Assembly: GCF_905220415.1 (NCBI RefSeq) | Contig: NC_059544.1 | Span: 7,628,501-7,692,500, forward strand | DNA length: 64,000 nt | Source of the DNA: Colias croceus | Lineage: Eukaryota; Arthropoda; Insecta; Lepidoptera; Pieridae | Direction of reading: 5' to 3' | Shown here: piece by piece, positions 1 to 12,590 of the stretch | Numbering within the stretch: position 1 is the first letter of the stretch | How the letters are laid out: each line of letters begins with the position of its first letter | Position numbers and translations under genes: made by a program | Notes under the pieces: generated by a model | The model's database searches: none | What the model was told of the DNA's origin: nothing | The model's input: only the letters and a program-made list of their open reading frames with translations

Positions 1-157
1 TTCGCCAAAATGTACACAAATTAATCTTCGTGTTCGGTAACTACATTATTTTTTAAAACCTTGGGTGAACCGATTTTGATGATTCTTTTTTTATTTTAAA
101 TCTATTGCCTTCCGGTTGGTTCTATTTAAAGTTTTTCCAGTACTGACCATATGAAGG

Positions 158-2234
158 CATTGAGATAATAATAATATGGAGCAGACACCACGAACAAAAT
201 CTGTGCGCCAAGCGCGGCGGCGCGGGGCGCGCGAATGACGGCTAGACAGTCATAGATTATGCGATGTCACTGACTCACCGCTATAGAGGCGACACTTTGT
301 TTTATTCTGTCTATTTTATTGGGTGCCACTCCTTACATGCACGTTGACTTGAAATTTTCTTTGTACTTACTTAATATTTATTTTAGGTATAAACTGACTT
401 TACTACGCGGGGCTAACAATATCTGGCATATAATATAGGATGATGTAAATAGTGACGTTTTAGGTTCAGTCAGGGCTATGGGAAGTCTTATTACTTACAA
501 ATTGAGCCTTTTTTAGAAAAAAAATAATTTTTCCCTTTCTTCACGGCCCAGACATGGAAACCTTGGATAGAAAAAATATTAATTACTTATCTCTGAACTA
601 GCGGTCCGCCCCGGCTTCGCCCGTGGCACATATTTCGCAATAAAAAGTAGCCTATGTTCTTTCTCAGGGTCTTAAGATTGTCTGTGCCAAAGAAGAATGC
701 CCATGAAAGTATGGACCACAGTACAGTGTTGCGTCAATGCCAGAGTGGTTTTGGAGGGTTCTTCGATATTCAAAAGATTTTTACCAATTGATTTTTTTGT
801 GATAAAAACAGGGGTTTTCAAGATATTGAGAAAAATGTGAAATAACCTCAAAACTTAAATAACCCCGATTTAGTTAGGTTTATGTGTGATTTAGGTAACA
901 TTTTATCGTCCAAAGGTTATTTTTCGATTAACATATATTTTAATCTATGCGTAGAGCTTATGCTTTCAGATAAAGTCTATCTGTTCATCGGCTAGTGTAG
1001 GTAGGCACCAGAAATCTTCCGGGACGGATTTCAAGAAAACCTAAATATATACTTAAAAAATGCCAATTGAGTTTTTATTCGGTTTACATGTTGTTGTTGT
1101 TGTTTGAATCATTTTTTCACTACATATTCGAAGAAAGAAACAAATAAGAAATAACTGGTTACCTACCAAGCTATGTCATAATAATATTTTTTTTTATATA
1201 TACATATTTATATTATTTTACTTCACTATCTTTGTTAAAACAACCTACAATGTATAAACAATACCTTAAAGAGTGATTTTATGTTAATTGATTTTTTTTG
1301 TAATTCAATGAAAACAATAATCGATACATTTAGCTATAAATTACCATAGTAAATGTAATAAGTTACCGCTTGGTTACCGTGGTAACCGGTAATGGACACT
1401 AAATCTATAATAACGGATCTAAACAATTACATGTCTTATTAGATTTTACAAAACATTCCCTGTTCAAAATATATTTTCCAATGGTAAGAAGGCCTCTAAA
1501 TTGCCGAGATTTTTTTTAATAGTATTGTTGTCTTGATGCATGAGAAAAACCAGTACCAAAAATGGGCATTCTCCTTTCATCAAAATCGGTCCAGTAGTTT
1601 ATGAGCCTATTAATTACAATCAAACAAACAAACAAAGTTTTCCTCTTTATAATATTAGTGCAGATAAATAAATAATAATTCAATTATACGTTCAAGTCAG
1701 TAGCTTATGCAATATCAATTAAAAACTTGATTAAAATCAATTAACAAAAAAAATTGGTGATTGAGTAATTGATTTTCATATTTCATGATTTCACCTGTTT
1801 TCAATTAACAACCAGTCTATGCTTTTCTAAATATGTAAAATTATTATTTTATACTATAAAAATATACGCCAGCAATTATTACTAACAACACTCATTTCAT
1901 GCCCAATGTCATATCTTAAATTTTTAATCTATGACAAAATGTCGCCCGCCAAAAATTTTGCTCTAACTAAGTTTTAAAAATTATTATCTAGTTACTAAAC
2001 TGATGAAAAGTTATTCCTTTGCACTTTTCCGTATTCTTTGTATTATTTGTGCAATATCGTAACACACACGTAGGCATATTTGATGCGTTTCACTTTAAAA
2101 CAAATAAAAAATGAGCGTGACGTTCGCGCCAATGAGCGAGCAAGCGACTGAGTGCAGTTACGCCACATGACGTATGTTGAGTGGAACATAAGTGATGTAG
2201 GCGGTATCGTCTCCATATTATTATTATCTCAATG
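158..2234 (+). mobile_element. hAT-like non-autonomous DNA transposon, copy 1 (2077 bp)
   Basis: The element is bounded by perfect 24-bp terminal inverted repeats beginning CATTGAGATAATAATA and flanked by an 8-bp direct duplication, TATGAAGG, at 150-157 and 2235-2242. An 8-bp target duplication is typical of hAT elements, but the termini are not the usual CAG-type, so the superfamily is inferred. No transposase reading frame is visible, so it is non-autonomous. It contains a common 'gcttcgcccg' repeat (about 596-688 and 1578-1665) that is split by another inverted-repeat element. A second copy lies at 34898-38271. Confidence 0.85.
689..1577. mobile_element. Nested inverted-repeat element (about 889 bp), copy 1
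   Basis: A segment with inverted ends (AAAGAAGAATGCCCAT at the left, ATGGGCATTCTCCTTT at the right) interrupts a dispersed 'gtccgccccggcttcgcc' repeat. Uninterrupted copies of that repeat read 'tctgtgccaaatttcatg' across this point. An independent copy begins exactly at the same terminus at 63533, which shows that the inner segment moves on its own. No coding capacity is seen. The target duplication is not clear; the AAA and TTT edges may come from the target. Confidence 0.7.
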
Positions 2235-2334
2235 TATGAAGGCAGTTTTTTTTTTATTAAATAACAATTTTAAAATAGATAGCTAATTTATCTAACACGC
2301 ACAACTGTCATCATATTACATAATATTATGTTTA

Positions 2335-2612
2335 CGCCGTTAGTACACCGACGCATTCGCGTGCAGCAGCGAATCTCTGCGAAACTACTGCGTAGCGAAA
2401 TATCTGCGGAACGTTAGTAAACAGCAATGTTTTCGCAACTTTTTCGCAATGCGTCTGTGTAATGGCCATTTCGCAGTTCCTTGCGAAACAATACTGACAA
2501 GGACGCAACTATTTCATCTATCTATGTGCTAGGTGTGAGACATATCATATGCGAAAAACAGATTTTTCGTTGTTTCGCTGCCGCTCGCGAATGCGTCGGT
2601 GTACTAACGGCG
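2335..2612. mobile_element. MITE with TTA target duplication (278 bp)
   Basis: Inverted ends match for 27 bp (CGCCGTTAGTACACCGACGC and onwards) and are flanked by TTA at 2332-2334 and 2613-2615. A 3-bp TTA duplication fits PIF/Harbinger-like elements. The interior is rich in 'tcgcgaa/ttcgcaa' motifs and has no reading frame. Confidence 0.7.
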
Positions 2613-2615
2613 TTA

Positions 2616-3920
2616 TAATATGCCAATTTGCACCCGCATTATTTGCATTTAATTTTGAGTTGTGTTTCTAATTTATTTTATTCACAATTTCATTTTATGC
2701 TCTGGTTTTTCCGAATTACATGAATTTTACACGTGTGGTTGAATGTCAGCTAAGTCATTATAGGTACGCTAAAGAAATAGAATTTAAATGTTTGTGAACC
2801 ACACTTTAAATATTATGTGTTTATATTCCAACATCTCGAAAAGTTGTAAAAAATAAAATAATTTCATTTAAAATTTGAATTTTTACGGGTATCGGGTATA
2901 GTAACGATAATATGATAAAATTTTCTCATATGCTCTACAATTTAGAACCTATTTTTTAATAGGTATAATAGTTATTTGACTTTGAAATTAAAAGTATATA
3001 ATTAGATTGATTACATTAATTTATTATTTTTTGCAAGATATAACATGATAAATCTTCAAATTAATTAAGACATTACACAATAATATAAGTACTTAGGTAT
3101 ATAAGTTAAAATATCTATTTTTATTTAACTAAATTTTACGTTAACTATAAGTTTCTATTTAATTTTAATTAAATTTTCATCTCGGCAAAATGAGTTTAAT
3201 TAAAAAAAAATGTCTCTACGATATAAACGTACTCGTATATCGTAGAGACATTTTTTTTTAATTCAACGCTAATTATATTTACCTACATCTTTGTTATACC
3301 AAAACAAAGAATCGCATCCTTAATAGATGTGAATTTTTACAAGCACTTTTTTGAAACCCACCTGATAATTAGAATTCTTCAAGCTTTACAATATTATAGT
3401 CACTTTAGTTATACAATCATGATTTTTCCAGTCAACACACGCGAACACGTCTTTCCCAATTCAACTTGTGAAACGACTGATCCAACATGGATCCAACGGC
3501 CAAGTGCCAACCTTGCTCACGTTAGGCCGTTTGTGAGGACAATTGCACAGTCGCGAATAACAACAAACAGCTTATAGACTGGGGGCCTAGACGACTAGTA
3601 ATCAGAAGAAATAGTACACTAAAACATCATTATTTATACTTGTGCTTAAATATACTTACAATGTCGGTAAATCCGTTACTTTATTTCCGGCAAAGTTGAG
3701 TCAGAAGCTGTGTCAATGCTTGGAAATTATTTATCTATGTAAACAACCCTGGGTTTATACATTGTTTTTGAAATAAACCGTCGCAATGGACCTAAGTAAT
3801 TCTTGTGAATTCGTATCCATGATCGTTTGATAGCACGCGGCCCGTGCCGGTTAAAAAGTAGGTATGTATGTATATTTGGGCACCAATTCAAAAGCTTAAT
3901 AACTAAGGTAGAAGAGGTAA
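2616..3920. other. AT-rich spacer without a recognisable gene
   Basis: No exon, RNA gene or protein similarity is seen. The stretch at 3329-3577 is open but shows no recognisable domain. The only clear structure is the 66-bp hairpin at 3198-3263. Confidence 0.5.
3198..3263. repeat. 28-bp perfect inverted repeat with 10-nt loop
   Basis: The arms at 3198-3225 and 3236-3263 are perfect reverse complements (core TGTCTCTACGATATA) separated by the loop aacgtactcg. The outer part of each arm is an A/T homopolymer run. It is probably the remnant of a tiny foldback MITE; nothing shows that it is transcribed. Confidence 0.7.
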
Positions 3921-3924
3921 TTAA

Positions 3925-4793
3925 CGCCCGCCTAACAAGAATCTAATTTTTTATTTATTAAAACTACTTTAAAGCACATAAACAGACGACGAGTAGGTTT
4001 GATATTTCTTTCTAAACCGAAAAATACCAATTAAAACGTGAAACTATTTATGTTTCATGACATAAAGACATCTTTTTAAAAACCTTTTTTTGGGCGTTTA
4101 TAGAAATACTGTGTTAAATAGCGCCCGTTTATGAAAGAAAATTGTGTATGCCTAAAATACGTTCTTATAGAATTTCTGCTAAGTAAAATATAAAAAGCAC
4201 GTTATAAAATTTCTTTATTAAAAATAAAAGAAGCTCAAGAATGAAAATTTAGTATTAAAACTATAAAAATCCGTAACACACATAAAGTGACTTGTTTCTT
4301 CTAGTTGTAACGATTTTATACTTTTTTATTTTAGTTTAACTAATCAACGTTAATATTAGTAATCTTCTTCCATACTTTAAACAAAAAAAAAACTAATTTA
4401 TCGCCCCAAGGTCCGTTTACTGGGCGTTATTACGCGACTGGGCGTTATTGACATTTTTTTTTAATTTTGAAGTAATTAAGTAAATCATTTTGAAAATATT
4501 TACAGAATATGAAGTGGTTATGTATATTACTGCCAAAGTATAAAATAATCCAAGAAATAACTCAAAAACAACTGAAAACTTATAGTTTAGTTAGAAGAAA
4601 TTTTTATAACAGCCAGTGCACGTCTAACGCTCTTGAAACGAAAGCTGCTACTGGCAAAGATGGCGACTCCAGATTTACGAAACCGCGCTAGGCGCGTTCC
4701 TATTGGTGCAATTCATGTGTGCGTGAGGTACGATGCGGGTCCATTTAATATAAGTGGGTTTTTTGAAGTTCGGGCGTTATTTAACAGAGGGCG
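3925..4793. mobile_element. TTAA-flanked non-autonomous element with internal GGGCGTTA repeats (869 bp)
   Basis: TTAA lies at both borders (3921-3924 and 4794-4797) with short inverted ends CGCCC...GGGCG, as in piggyBac-type insertions. Variants of the terminal motif GGGCGTTA recur inside in both orientations (for example near 4093, 4121, 4401, 4431, 4440 and 4771). No transposase is recognised; the open stretch at 4509-4691 has no identifiable domain. The class assignment rests on TTAA plus the terminal symmetry. Confidence 0.55.
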
Positions 4794-4797
4794 TTAA

Positions 4798-6091
4798 TTG
4801 ACACACCTACTTATTATGCACGTTTCAATAGTCATTTAGAATTAGATTTTGATTAGTCGTCTTTTTGCATAAAATATTGACAAACATCCATCTCTCCTCA
4901 ATAACTTTCATACTTTCCTTTGATAATAATTGATAATTTCCTGCTATGTCTCGTGCAAAATGAAACTCTGGTCAGCGATTCATCAACACTCACTGCTCTC
5001 CTGAGTCTATGTTGTCAGTAGTGCGGATATTAATTAATGTAGTGCGCGTTTTTCTGGCCGTTAGTGCAGAGGATCGCTTGCGGGAAAAAATCATAATGCG
5101 GCCTTAGCCTGACCGACCGTACACGTTCGGCATTCCATTACAATTTTAATATATGGTGTAATGCTGGGCACCCGAAATCTCTCTAGGTTCTGTTGATGAG
5201 CGTATTGTAATTGCGATTTGAAAATTGAAACTTTTTCCCAACCTAAATTGGCTACCTATATATATATACTATGTGACATAGTCGTTTTGTTCTTGATCCC
5301 AAGCGAATACCGCGCGGGATGAATGGCGGGATGCGAGCCCCGAATCTATGTAATTCGCAAGATTTTTGAAGTGAAAACTTCTTTAGCGGCGTTGAGCACT
5401 TTTTCTGTAATGGGTATAAAATCTTAAACTCGCGTCAGGACACGTGACCTGATCGAAAAAGCGTAAGACGGATACTAAGTATTCCAAAGTATCCGTTAAT
5501 AATCAAGTTTTCACTTCTGCCGGCACTCCCGGAGTGCAACCCGTCTTTTTTTTCAAATTGTATCATTATATTTTTGGTTTGTCAGTAGCAAAAGATATAT
5601 CTTAAGATAGGTATCGAATATGTTAGGAAGAAATTGAGAGGCCTTGCCTTGTCCTTTCTACATTACAGAAAGACAAAAAAAGATATGTATATTCTTCCAT
5701 AGATTTTTTTAAAATTTTAACTTCATTGCCGAAAATCAGAATGTATATTTCACAGCGTTTACATCTCAAACAATTCGCATTATTCGTGTAAAAAAAAAAA
5801 AATAAAGCCCGGGCTGCACTGGTTTCTTGATCCTATGTCTATATCATTCATAAGTGATAGTTTATTTTAAAATCATTAACTAATAATAATTAGCGTTAAT
5901 TTTTTTTGTAACTGCCCGTAGAAACTGGTATGTAGTTATGTAACTAACTATATGATTAAAAAAAACATTTCTCAAATCGGTTTTACGCCTTGATGTGGTC
6001 AAGTAAAAGATCCTATTTATTTTCCTATGTTGTGCTTGTACCTACTTCGTTATTTTGAATTTGGGAAACAATTTATTATTTAATACAGTAT
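4798..6091. other. AT-rich spacer with dispersed repeat fragments
   Basis: No gene is recognised. A segment around 5365-5520 has inverted 'gaagtgaaaacttcttt' / 'gttttcacttctgccgg' pieces, related to repeats at 57280-57375 and 63105-63255. Confidence 0.4.
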
Positions 6092-6282
6092 CCGGTTCGC
6101 GAATTTCCAAAGCCTAAATTATTTCACGAGTCGGCCTCTAATAGATGAGCTTTTGTATATGCATATTACTAGACAAAACATAATATATTTCAGTAAAAAA
6201 CGTAAAGTACATTAGGTTTTGTCGAGTAACATGCATATACAAAAGCTCATCTACTGAGTTTGGCTTTGAAAATTCGCATCCG
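6092..6282. mobile_element. Foldback MITE (about 191 bp)
   Basis: The outer arms (CCGGTTCGCGAATTTCC / rc of ttttgaaaattcgcatccgg) and a longer inner inverted repeat around gatgagcttttgtatatgc make most of the element self-complementary. There is no reading frame. Confidence 0.6.
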
Positions 6283-6355
6283 GTTGAAATTTAATGTTGT
6301 CTTCGTTCGTTAACTATCTCTTCGTTTTTAAAGTCATCCATTTAAAACCATAATC

Positions 6356-6525
6356 TATAATATAAAAATGAATCGCAAAATGTGTTGGTAAGCGCATAAT
6401 TCGAGAACGGCTGAACCGATTTCCATAATTATTTTTTTATTATATTCCTTGAAGTACGAGGATGGTTCTTATGGAGAGAAAACGTAAACATGTACCACGG
6501 GCGAAGCCGGGGCGGACCGCTAGTA
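6356..6525 (-). repeat. Dispersed 'gcttcgcccg' repeat fragment
   Basis: It ends in ccacgggcgaagccggggc followed by ggaccgctagtataata. The same end is seen at 16195-16225, and in the opposite orientation at 596-640, 17250-17290, 35366-35400 and 58934-58970. This is probably the shared end of a lepidopteran retroelement or SINE-like family. Family name not determined. Confidence 0.55.
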
Positions 6526-7010
6526 TAATATAAAGTTAGTATAGTGCCCGGCAAACTTCTTAGACAAAGAGTAGCGTAGTGGGGGAAGTTTTCACGTCAA
6601 GTTTTAAAGAAAGAAAACTTTATTTGCGCAAACTTCCCCCACGAATCCACGATGCTAAAAATTGGCCGTGCCGGCGCGCGCGGCGGAAACTTTACCTAGG
6701 TACTCTGTCAGGCGCAAGCGGGCCACCTCTCAGTTATACATCCTTCCTCTATGGGGCCACCGCACCGACCACACCATCACCACGGTCCAACACAGCCAGC
6801 GACAGCCACATAATATATTTTTTCATGTGCATGTTCATATACCGTACCTATGATCTAGTACGAGACCATCGTTTCCTTTTTGTATGGTTGAGAAAAGTTT
6901 TTATTTTTTTTTCTGTTCGTTAAATTAGACTTATTTTTTTTATTAATGTATGAATTACCACTTAACATTGCACCAAATGCCAAATTCATTACAGCATTAT
7001 TCTTAAACTA

Positions 7011-7290
7011 GCTTCCGCCCGCGACTCCGTCCGCGCGGATGTCGGTCTTCGCGTGGATGGTTTGTTTCTCCATTTTGAGTAACTCTGACAATGACATCTT
7101 ATTAGCAACGTTCCGTTCAACGAATACCCGCGGCTCCGTCAATACAGCGGCACGGCGGAACACAGTGGAGTTTAGTCGGTAGGTCCCTGCACTCTGCAGG
7201 GTGAGTCCGACATAACCCAGGGCCCTTTCCCTGAGCGCTCTGGGTATGCCTAAATGCATTCTCCACTATAAAAAAAAAAAAAAAAAAAAA
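7011..7290 (+). repeat. SINE/LINE-like repeat ending in poly(A)
   Basis: It starts ctagcttccgcccgcgactc, a sequence found inverted at the end of the 51600-51918 repeat, and ends in about 20 consecutive A at 7271-7290. The poly(A) end suggests a retroposed copy. Open stretches on the minus strand here have no recognisable product. Confidence 0.5.
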
Positions 7291-8374
7291 AGGAGGTAGC
7301 AACGTTGACAAGTGAGCATTTTAGTATAGTTGGTTCTTTGATATGCTGTTCCTCTTGCTATTTCGGTTACAGTCCGGGCTGTCTGGCTGGCCGCAGTGGT
7401 TGCGTTTATTAGTGCGCATCTTATCTGCACAGGAAAATATCCTTAATTTAAAGTCATTTTTTAACGCGTAATTTTTAATCGTTTGCCTTTAGATAGATCC
7501 ATTAGACATACTTTTTTTATTGCAAGACGTTTTTTTCGTTGTTAAATAGGTGCCAGACGCAATTTTTATTTCAAAATAATTAAAATATCATCGAAATAAG
7601 TGAAATTACATCAACATGAGTCCCAGTGAAGGATAAGTAATCACTGTGTTACTTATACTATATATAATATTCATTTTACTATTTACAGTTTTTTTGCAAC
7701 AATCTACCATATCGCCTCGTTTTCCCAACGAACCTCAAATAGGACGTTAATGTAAACTTGATAAAAACCAAATATCATCAAGAAATTAAAGACTTTTTAA
7801 CGGATTTTAAACGCGATTTATTCATTGTATTATTTTCCCAAGTCTTTAATTTCAAAATGTATAATACTCGCGTAAAATCAAACACTAGAAAATACAAATA
7901 TCATCAAATTCATATTTATACCCAAAAGTGTAATAAATATGAAACCATCTATTAAAAATATTAGTTTACTAATTATTCAATATAAGTATTAAAAAAGGAT
8001 AATATAATATAAATAATAAAGTTATTACTTACCTTTTAAGCGGACTCATGTTGTTGTAATTTCACTTATTTCGATGACATTTTAGTTATTTTGAAATAAA
8101 AATTGCGTATGGCACCTCTTTTACAACGAAAAAAACGTCTTGCAATAAAAATTATGTCTGATGGATCTATCTAAAGGCAAAAGATTAAAAATTACGCGTT
8201 AAAAAATGACTTTAAATTAAGGATATTTTCCTGTGCAGATAAGATGCGCACTAATAAACGCAACCACTGCGGCCAGCCAGACAGCCCGGACTCTAACCGA
8301 AATAGCAAGAGAAACAGTATATCAAAAACCCAACTATACTAAAATGACTTTTTTTTAAACGTTGCTAGCTCCCG
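7291..8374. mobile_element. Long foldback element with about 320-bp arms
   Basis: The left arm (about 7291-7625) and right arm (about 8040-8374) are inverted copies with scattered mismatches and share ggccagccagacagcccgga and gcaagacgtttttttcgttg. The centre, about 415 bp, contains a second, shorter inverted repeat. The open stretch at 7758-7955 is low-complexity and has no recognised domain. This is a non-autonomous foldback transposon. Confidence 0.7.
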
Positions 8375-8459
8375 TACTATTATAAATATCTATCTGACCC
8401 AAATACGGCTAGGCCTATAATAAATTAATAATACGCAACGTGTGTTCGCGGTTCTACAG

Positions 8460-8790
8460 AACAACGTCTATGGATAACTGAAAAAGTAAGATTATTTTTT
8501 TTTCTACGTATTTTTCCAGGATAAAAAGTATCCTATTTTACGCCCAGGATAATAAGGTATAATTATACCAAGTTTCATCGAAATCGAACCGGTAGTTTTC
8601 ACGTGATGTCTTCACATACAGACAGACAGACAAAAATTTTTTTAATTACATATTTGGGTTTGGTATCGATCCAGTAACACCCCCTGCTATTTATTTTTTC
8701 AATATTTTCAATGTACAGAATTGACCCTTCTACAGATTTATTATATGTATTATGTATAGATAGCAGCGTCCTTTGAACAGTGTACGCGTG
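8460..8790 (-). repeat. Dispersed repeat with (GACA)n core, copy 1
   Basis: It is the reverse complement of the repeat at 51600-51918. Both carry gggtttggtatcgatccagt, an acagacagacagac core, and tcctattttacgcccaggat. It is probably a SINE/LINE-type family. Confidence 0.65.
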
Positions 8791-8819
8791 AATGTAGAAT
8801 CGAGGCACCTTGATCATTC

Positions 8820-11800
8820 CATTAAATATTATGAAATCTTATGATGGGGACCACAGATGGGGACATAAAAAAATAATTTATTTGTCGGGCTGATATTCTG
8901 TTTCTGATCGATTTTTTATCTGTAAAAAAATGAATCATGCATCTACCCCCATTCCAATGAAGGGACACATAAAGTCACTTCTTTTTTATTTAAATTTTAA
9001 ATACTATGTCGTATTTTCATTGAAGGGCTAATAAATAAAACACATAAGTATCAATATTTTATAAATATTCGTAAATGTAGGTCAAATGTTGTACAATTTA
9101 AATCAGAGGAAATATTTTTTTATCAACTTCATATCAAAAAGGAAATATTCATGCATCGTTTTCTACACTTTATCATTAGTATTCTAAATACGAACTGTAA
9201 AATTATTACATAATTACTATCTATAATGCGTAGGAACTGAGTCTGTTAGCGATAGAGTGAAAATATAATGGCGATTTTGATATAAAACAAAACTTATAAA
9301 ACTGCGGGTTTGTGTATTTACATGAGTTATTTTCCCCCTATCTCTAACTAATAAAGACTCGCTAAACTGAAATAATATTCTTAACATAATCGTCTATTTT
9401 AACCAAACCCTCTATACTTCAAACATTAAAAAAATTGCATAAGTGATTATGTACTATGATTATAATTCAATACAATGGATTATTATCTTAAATATTGAAA
9501 CATCAAACATGCGATAGAGTGTAGAAAAATTGTAATATGTATTCATATTTCATGATATAATGTAAAACCAATAAAAGAAAAATCAAGATTACGTAGATTT
9601 ACGATAATCCAAGGGGTCCTAAATTTTAATATTTAAAATTTACAAGTAAAAAGTCTATATTTATTGTAACTATTAAAATGTTACTCATAATAAATATAAT
9701 ATAAAGAATTGTTATTGAATTAATGCCATTTTAAAACCGGATCTTTTATTTATTGGTTTTAACGACGGTCGAAAGGAAAGCGTGAGAATATACTGATTAT
9801 CATCATTTACAAACTAATTAATAAGAAATAACCATTTTAATACTTTAAGACATAAATAATAACACATTTTAAACAATTTAACTTGCTTTCTTTGACTTAA
9901 AATCTCTTACATCTAGATATTTTGACTACACTAATAGTATAACCAAGTCCGTTATGTTACATTGTTAATTATTTACCTTATAATGAAATAATGTAAAGGC
10001 GGTAGGCAGACGACTCCTTATAACTATGGACTCAGGAACAGAGTGCAAAGAGTTCCCAACTGGACAGTGAGGAGATTGCAACAGCATACTACAATGTATG
10101 CACAGCCTTATTTCAATTAAGAACATATCTTCTTGGACATACAAATACTTGTGAGTTTGAAAGCAGTTCAAAATCAAATGCAAAAAACAAATAACAGCCA
10201 ATATGTAATATACACAGACTATAAAATAATCAATCCATCAGAGTTAGAGAGATTACTTTTGTCTATGTATTCACTGTAAGTGTTGGAACAGATTGTAAAT
10301 TGAAAACTAGAAATCTCTGTAAAACTGATGGATCCTCACATACAAATTGTATTTAACTTTATATACGCAAACAACTACGTAATTAAACACACACATACAC
10401 ACACATTATACTACCATCATGGTGGATCGAACTAGCGTAACTTAATAATGAATTAATGATCAGTCTTAATAAATTCTTATGATCCCGTCAACAGGACCAC
10501 GCTACTTTTACATAATACATTGTACATCACTCTGTTACTGAGTCTAACTTAAAACAAAATACATTTAAAACTTACATGAATTAATTGAAATTACTAACAA
10601 AAAGCACTGCTGGTTAAATTTCAACGGAAAAAATACAGCACATATAAGCAAACAATAAAATCATTTCGGATTTTATTAGCTAGGTATATCATGGATTGAG
10701 CAACCCACGAATCTTACACACTATGAAAGTAAGAAATAAGTTTGACATTATTTTTCAGATTACAATTGATGATTAAATCATCTTAGATTATTCTAAAGCC
10801 AAATCGTTCAATACTAGGCTACAATTACTCTATGTGCACAGCAAACTATGAAAGTTTCAGCACACTGCCAATTTATTTATGTCAGAATTTAATGCATAAG
10901 AAATTTTACCTTAGATGTTTAACCAATTACAGTTATTATTATATAGATATAGAAATAATAATATTGAGAAGATTTTATAAATCATATTCTTTTATACACT
11001 GGTAGCATCAACATGGAATGCTTCACTGAAAGTGATACCAAAGCCACTACAAAATTTCGTACTAATACAAAAATCACTGGTGTTAACTAGTTTATACAAC
11101 TGGGGATGTGAAAATTTTGCTTTAACCCATTGAGCCCCGAGCGGCCCGATCAGGCCACGACACAATAGATTTTCTATTGTGTCTGTGATTCCGGGGCCTG
11201 AGTTAATACAAAAAAATTATATTTTATCTAAGAACAGTATGTTAACAGTAAATTTTTTCTACATTACAAAAAGGAGAACTGCTGTGCCGCATGCCTATAT
11301 TGTATAAATATTACTTAAATCTTAGAATTTAACTTTCATGTTTGGATATTAAAATGGAGCTTATAAACAAATTTCACTCTTAAATCCCATTGTTTTATTG
11401 CTATCATGATATTTTATTAGAATTTATCATAACAATATAAACTATTTAGAATGATAATAATTAAAACTATTGGCTAATTTTTCTGAAATGGACATATTGG
11501 CACGCGGCAAACTTGTGTCTAATGTTCCAATAAACTTACATAAATCAGTCAATCTTCTATCTAACAATTATTACAATAAGCCTGCAATAAACATTTCAAA
11601 TATTATCCAAATATTTGAAACTAAACTAAGCACAGCGCCGTTCTATATCTCGATACATTCCTCTCTTTCCACTCTTTCATTCACCTTGACTTTCAATGTA
11701 AAAAACCTAAACAAAACACAGACTTATCAATTTGTCACTTTGGAAAGACAACTAAACAACTAAGAAACTAAAAGCTATTTATATTCGAGGAGGGTAAGGA

Positions 11801-11852
11801 GTACTCTTCCACTGGAAGCAAAAATGAAGCCAGACAGACTAGTTCAATGCAC
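8820..11852 (-). other. AT-rich region downstream of cropped, probable long 3' UTR
   Basis: No coding exon is seen. The region lies directly downstream of the minus-strand stop codon at 11853-11855, and candidate poly(A) signals (tttatt on the plus strand, for example near 9746-9753) are present. How far the 3' UTR extends cannot be decided from sequence. The open stretches at 9965-10201 and 11470-11763 show no domain. A 77-bp MITE sits at 11126-11202. Confidence 0.35.
11126..11202 (+). mobile_element. 77-bp TTAA-associated MITE, copy a
   Basis: The body begins CCCATTGAGCCCC and ends GGGGCCTGAG, with TTAA on both sides (11122-11125, 11203-11206). The centre is a hairpin, GACACAATAGA-ttt-TCTATTGTGTC. 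Three further copies of exactly 77 bp are at 18215-18291, 26420-26496 and 59369-59445. Confidence 0.8.
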
Positions 11853-12590
11853 TCACGAATGCTTCACAACAATAACTCCTGGTCTCTGTGGGGGCGTAAT
11901 TTCTGCTTTCTTTGTGAGCGCGAGTGGCGCGTCACCGGACTCCTCACGAAATAAGTGGTCTCCCTCCAAGTGGCGTATGGCTTCAACAATTGTCTCGAGA
12001 TTTTGCCGGCTTGTACTAGCGAGGTATAATCTCGAAGGTGGGTCATGAGATGCATCAGGAAGAACCTCTACTTCCACTCTAGGTTCTGCTTTAATAGCGG
12101 CTTCCAATAAGGGTGCAGTAGTTATAGTTTCCACTACTTGTGGTTCTGCCTCCTTAGTCTCAATTTTGCAATCTGCAACCTCCGTTTGCTCGTAGTGCAC
12201 TACAGTGTGAGCCACTTCTTGGGTTGCTTCTGGATATATTTGAACCTCAAGAGCACTTAAGCGTTCCTCCAACAAGCGTCTCAGCCGTCTCTCTTGTTCT
12301 AACTGTACCAAAAGCTCTCCATTCTCTGGTTCTTTCTTTTGGGGCATACTTGACACTGTAATCACAGCTACAGGCTCAGGAGATCTTGTGTTTGTAATAG
12401 TATCATCTGTTGAATCGGGAATAATTGAAGGAACATGTGTAATAATTTCACTTTTCCTTTTCTTCAAAGGTATTTCACCCCCTTCATGTTGGTTCAACAA
12501 TCTCTTCAGTTGACAGTTTTGTGATAATAACCTTGTTTTTTCTTGTTCCAATGAGTAGATGTATTCTGCAGTTTGTTGTAGAATAGCAGC
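11853..12590 (-). CDS. crp: cropped exon 3 (second helix, zippers, C-terminus)
   Basis: The acceptor TTTTCAG precedes GCTGCTATT. The exon starts in phase 0 with AAILQQTAEYIYSL and ends VIVVKHS-stop. It carries both leucine-zipper stretches and the basic PLKKRKS segment. Confidence 0.93.
   Translation of the reverse strand, partial: AAILQQTAEYIYSLEQEKTRLLSQNCQLKRLLNQHEGGEIPLKKRKSEIITHVPSIIPDSTDDTITNTRSPEPVAVITVSSMPQKKEPENGELLVQLEQERRLRRLLEERLSALEVQIYPEATQEVAHTVVHYEQTEVADCKIETKEAEPQVVETITTAPLLEAAIKAEPRVEVEVLPDASHDPPSRLYLASTSRQNLETIVEAIRHLEGDHLFREESGDAPLALTKKAEITPPQRPGVIVVKHS

Noticed and set aside
6579..6923. 114-codon plus-strand open frame
   Set aside because: It spans what looks like a small inverted repeat and GC-rich repeat sequence, with no domain similarity.
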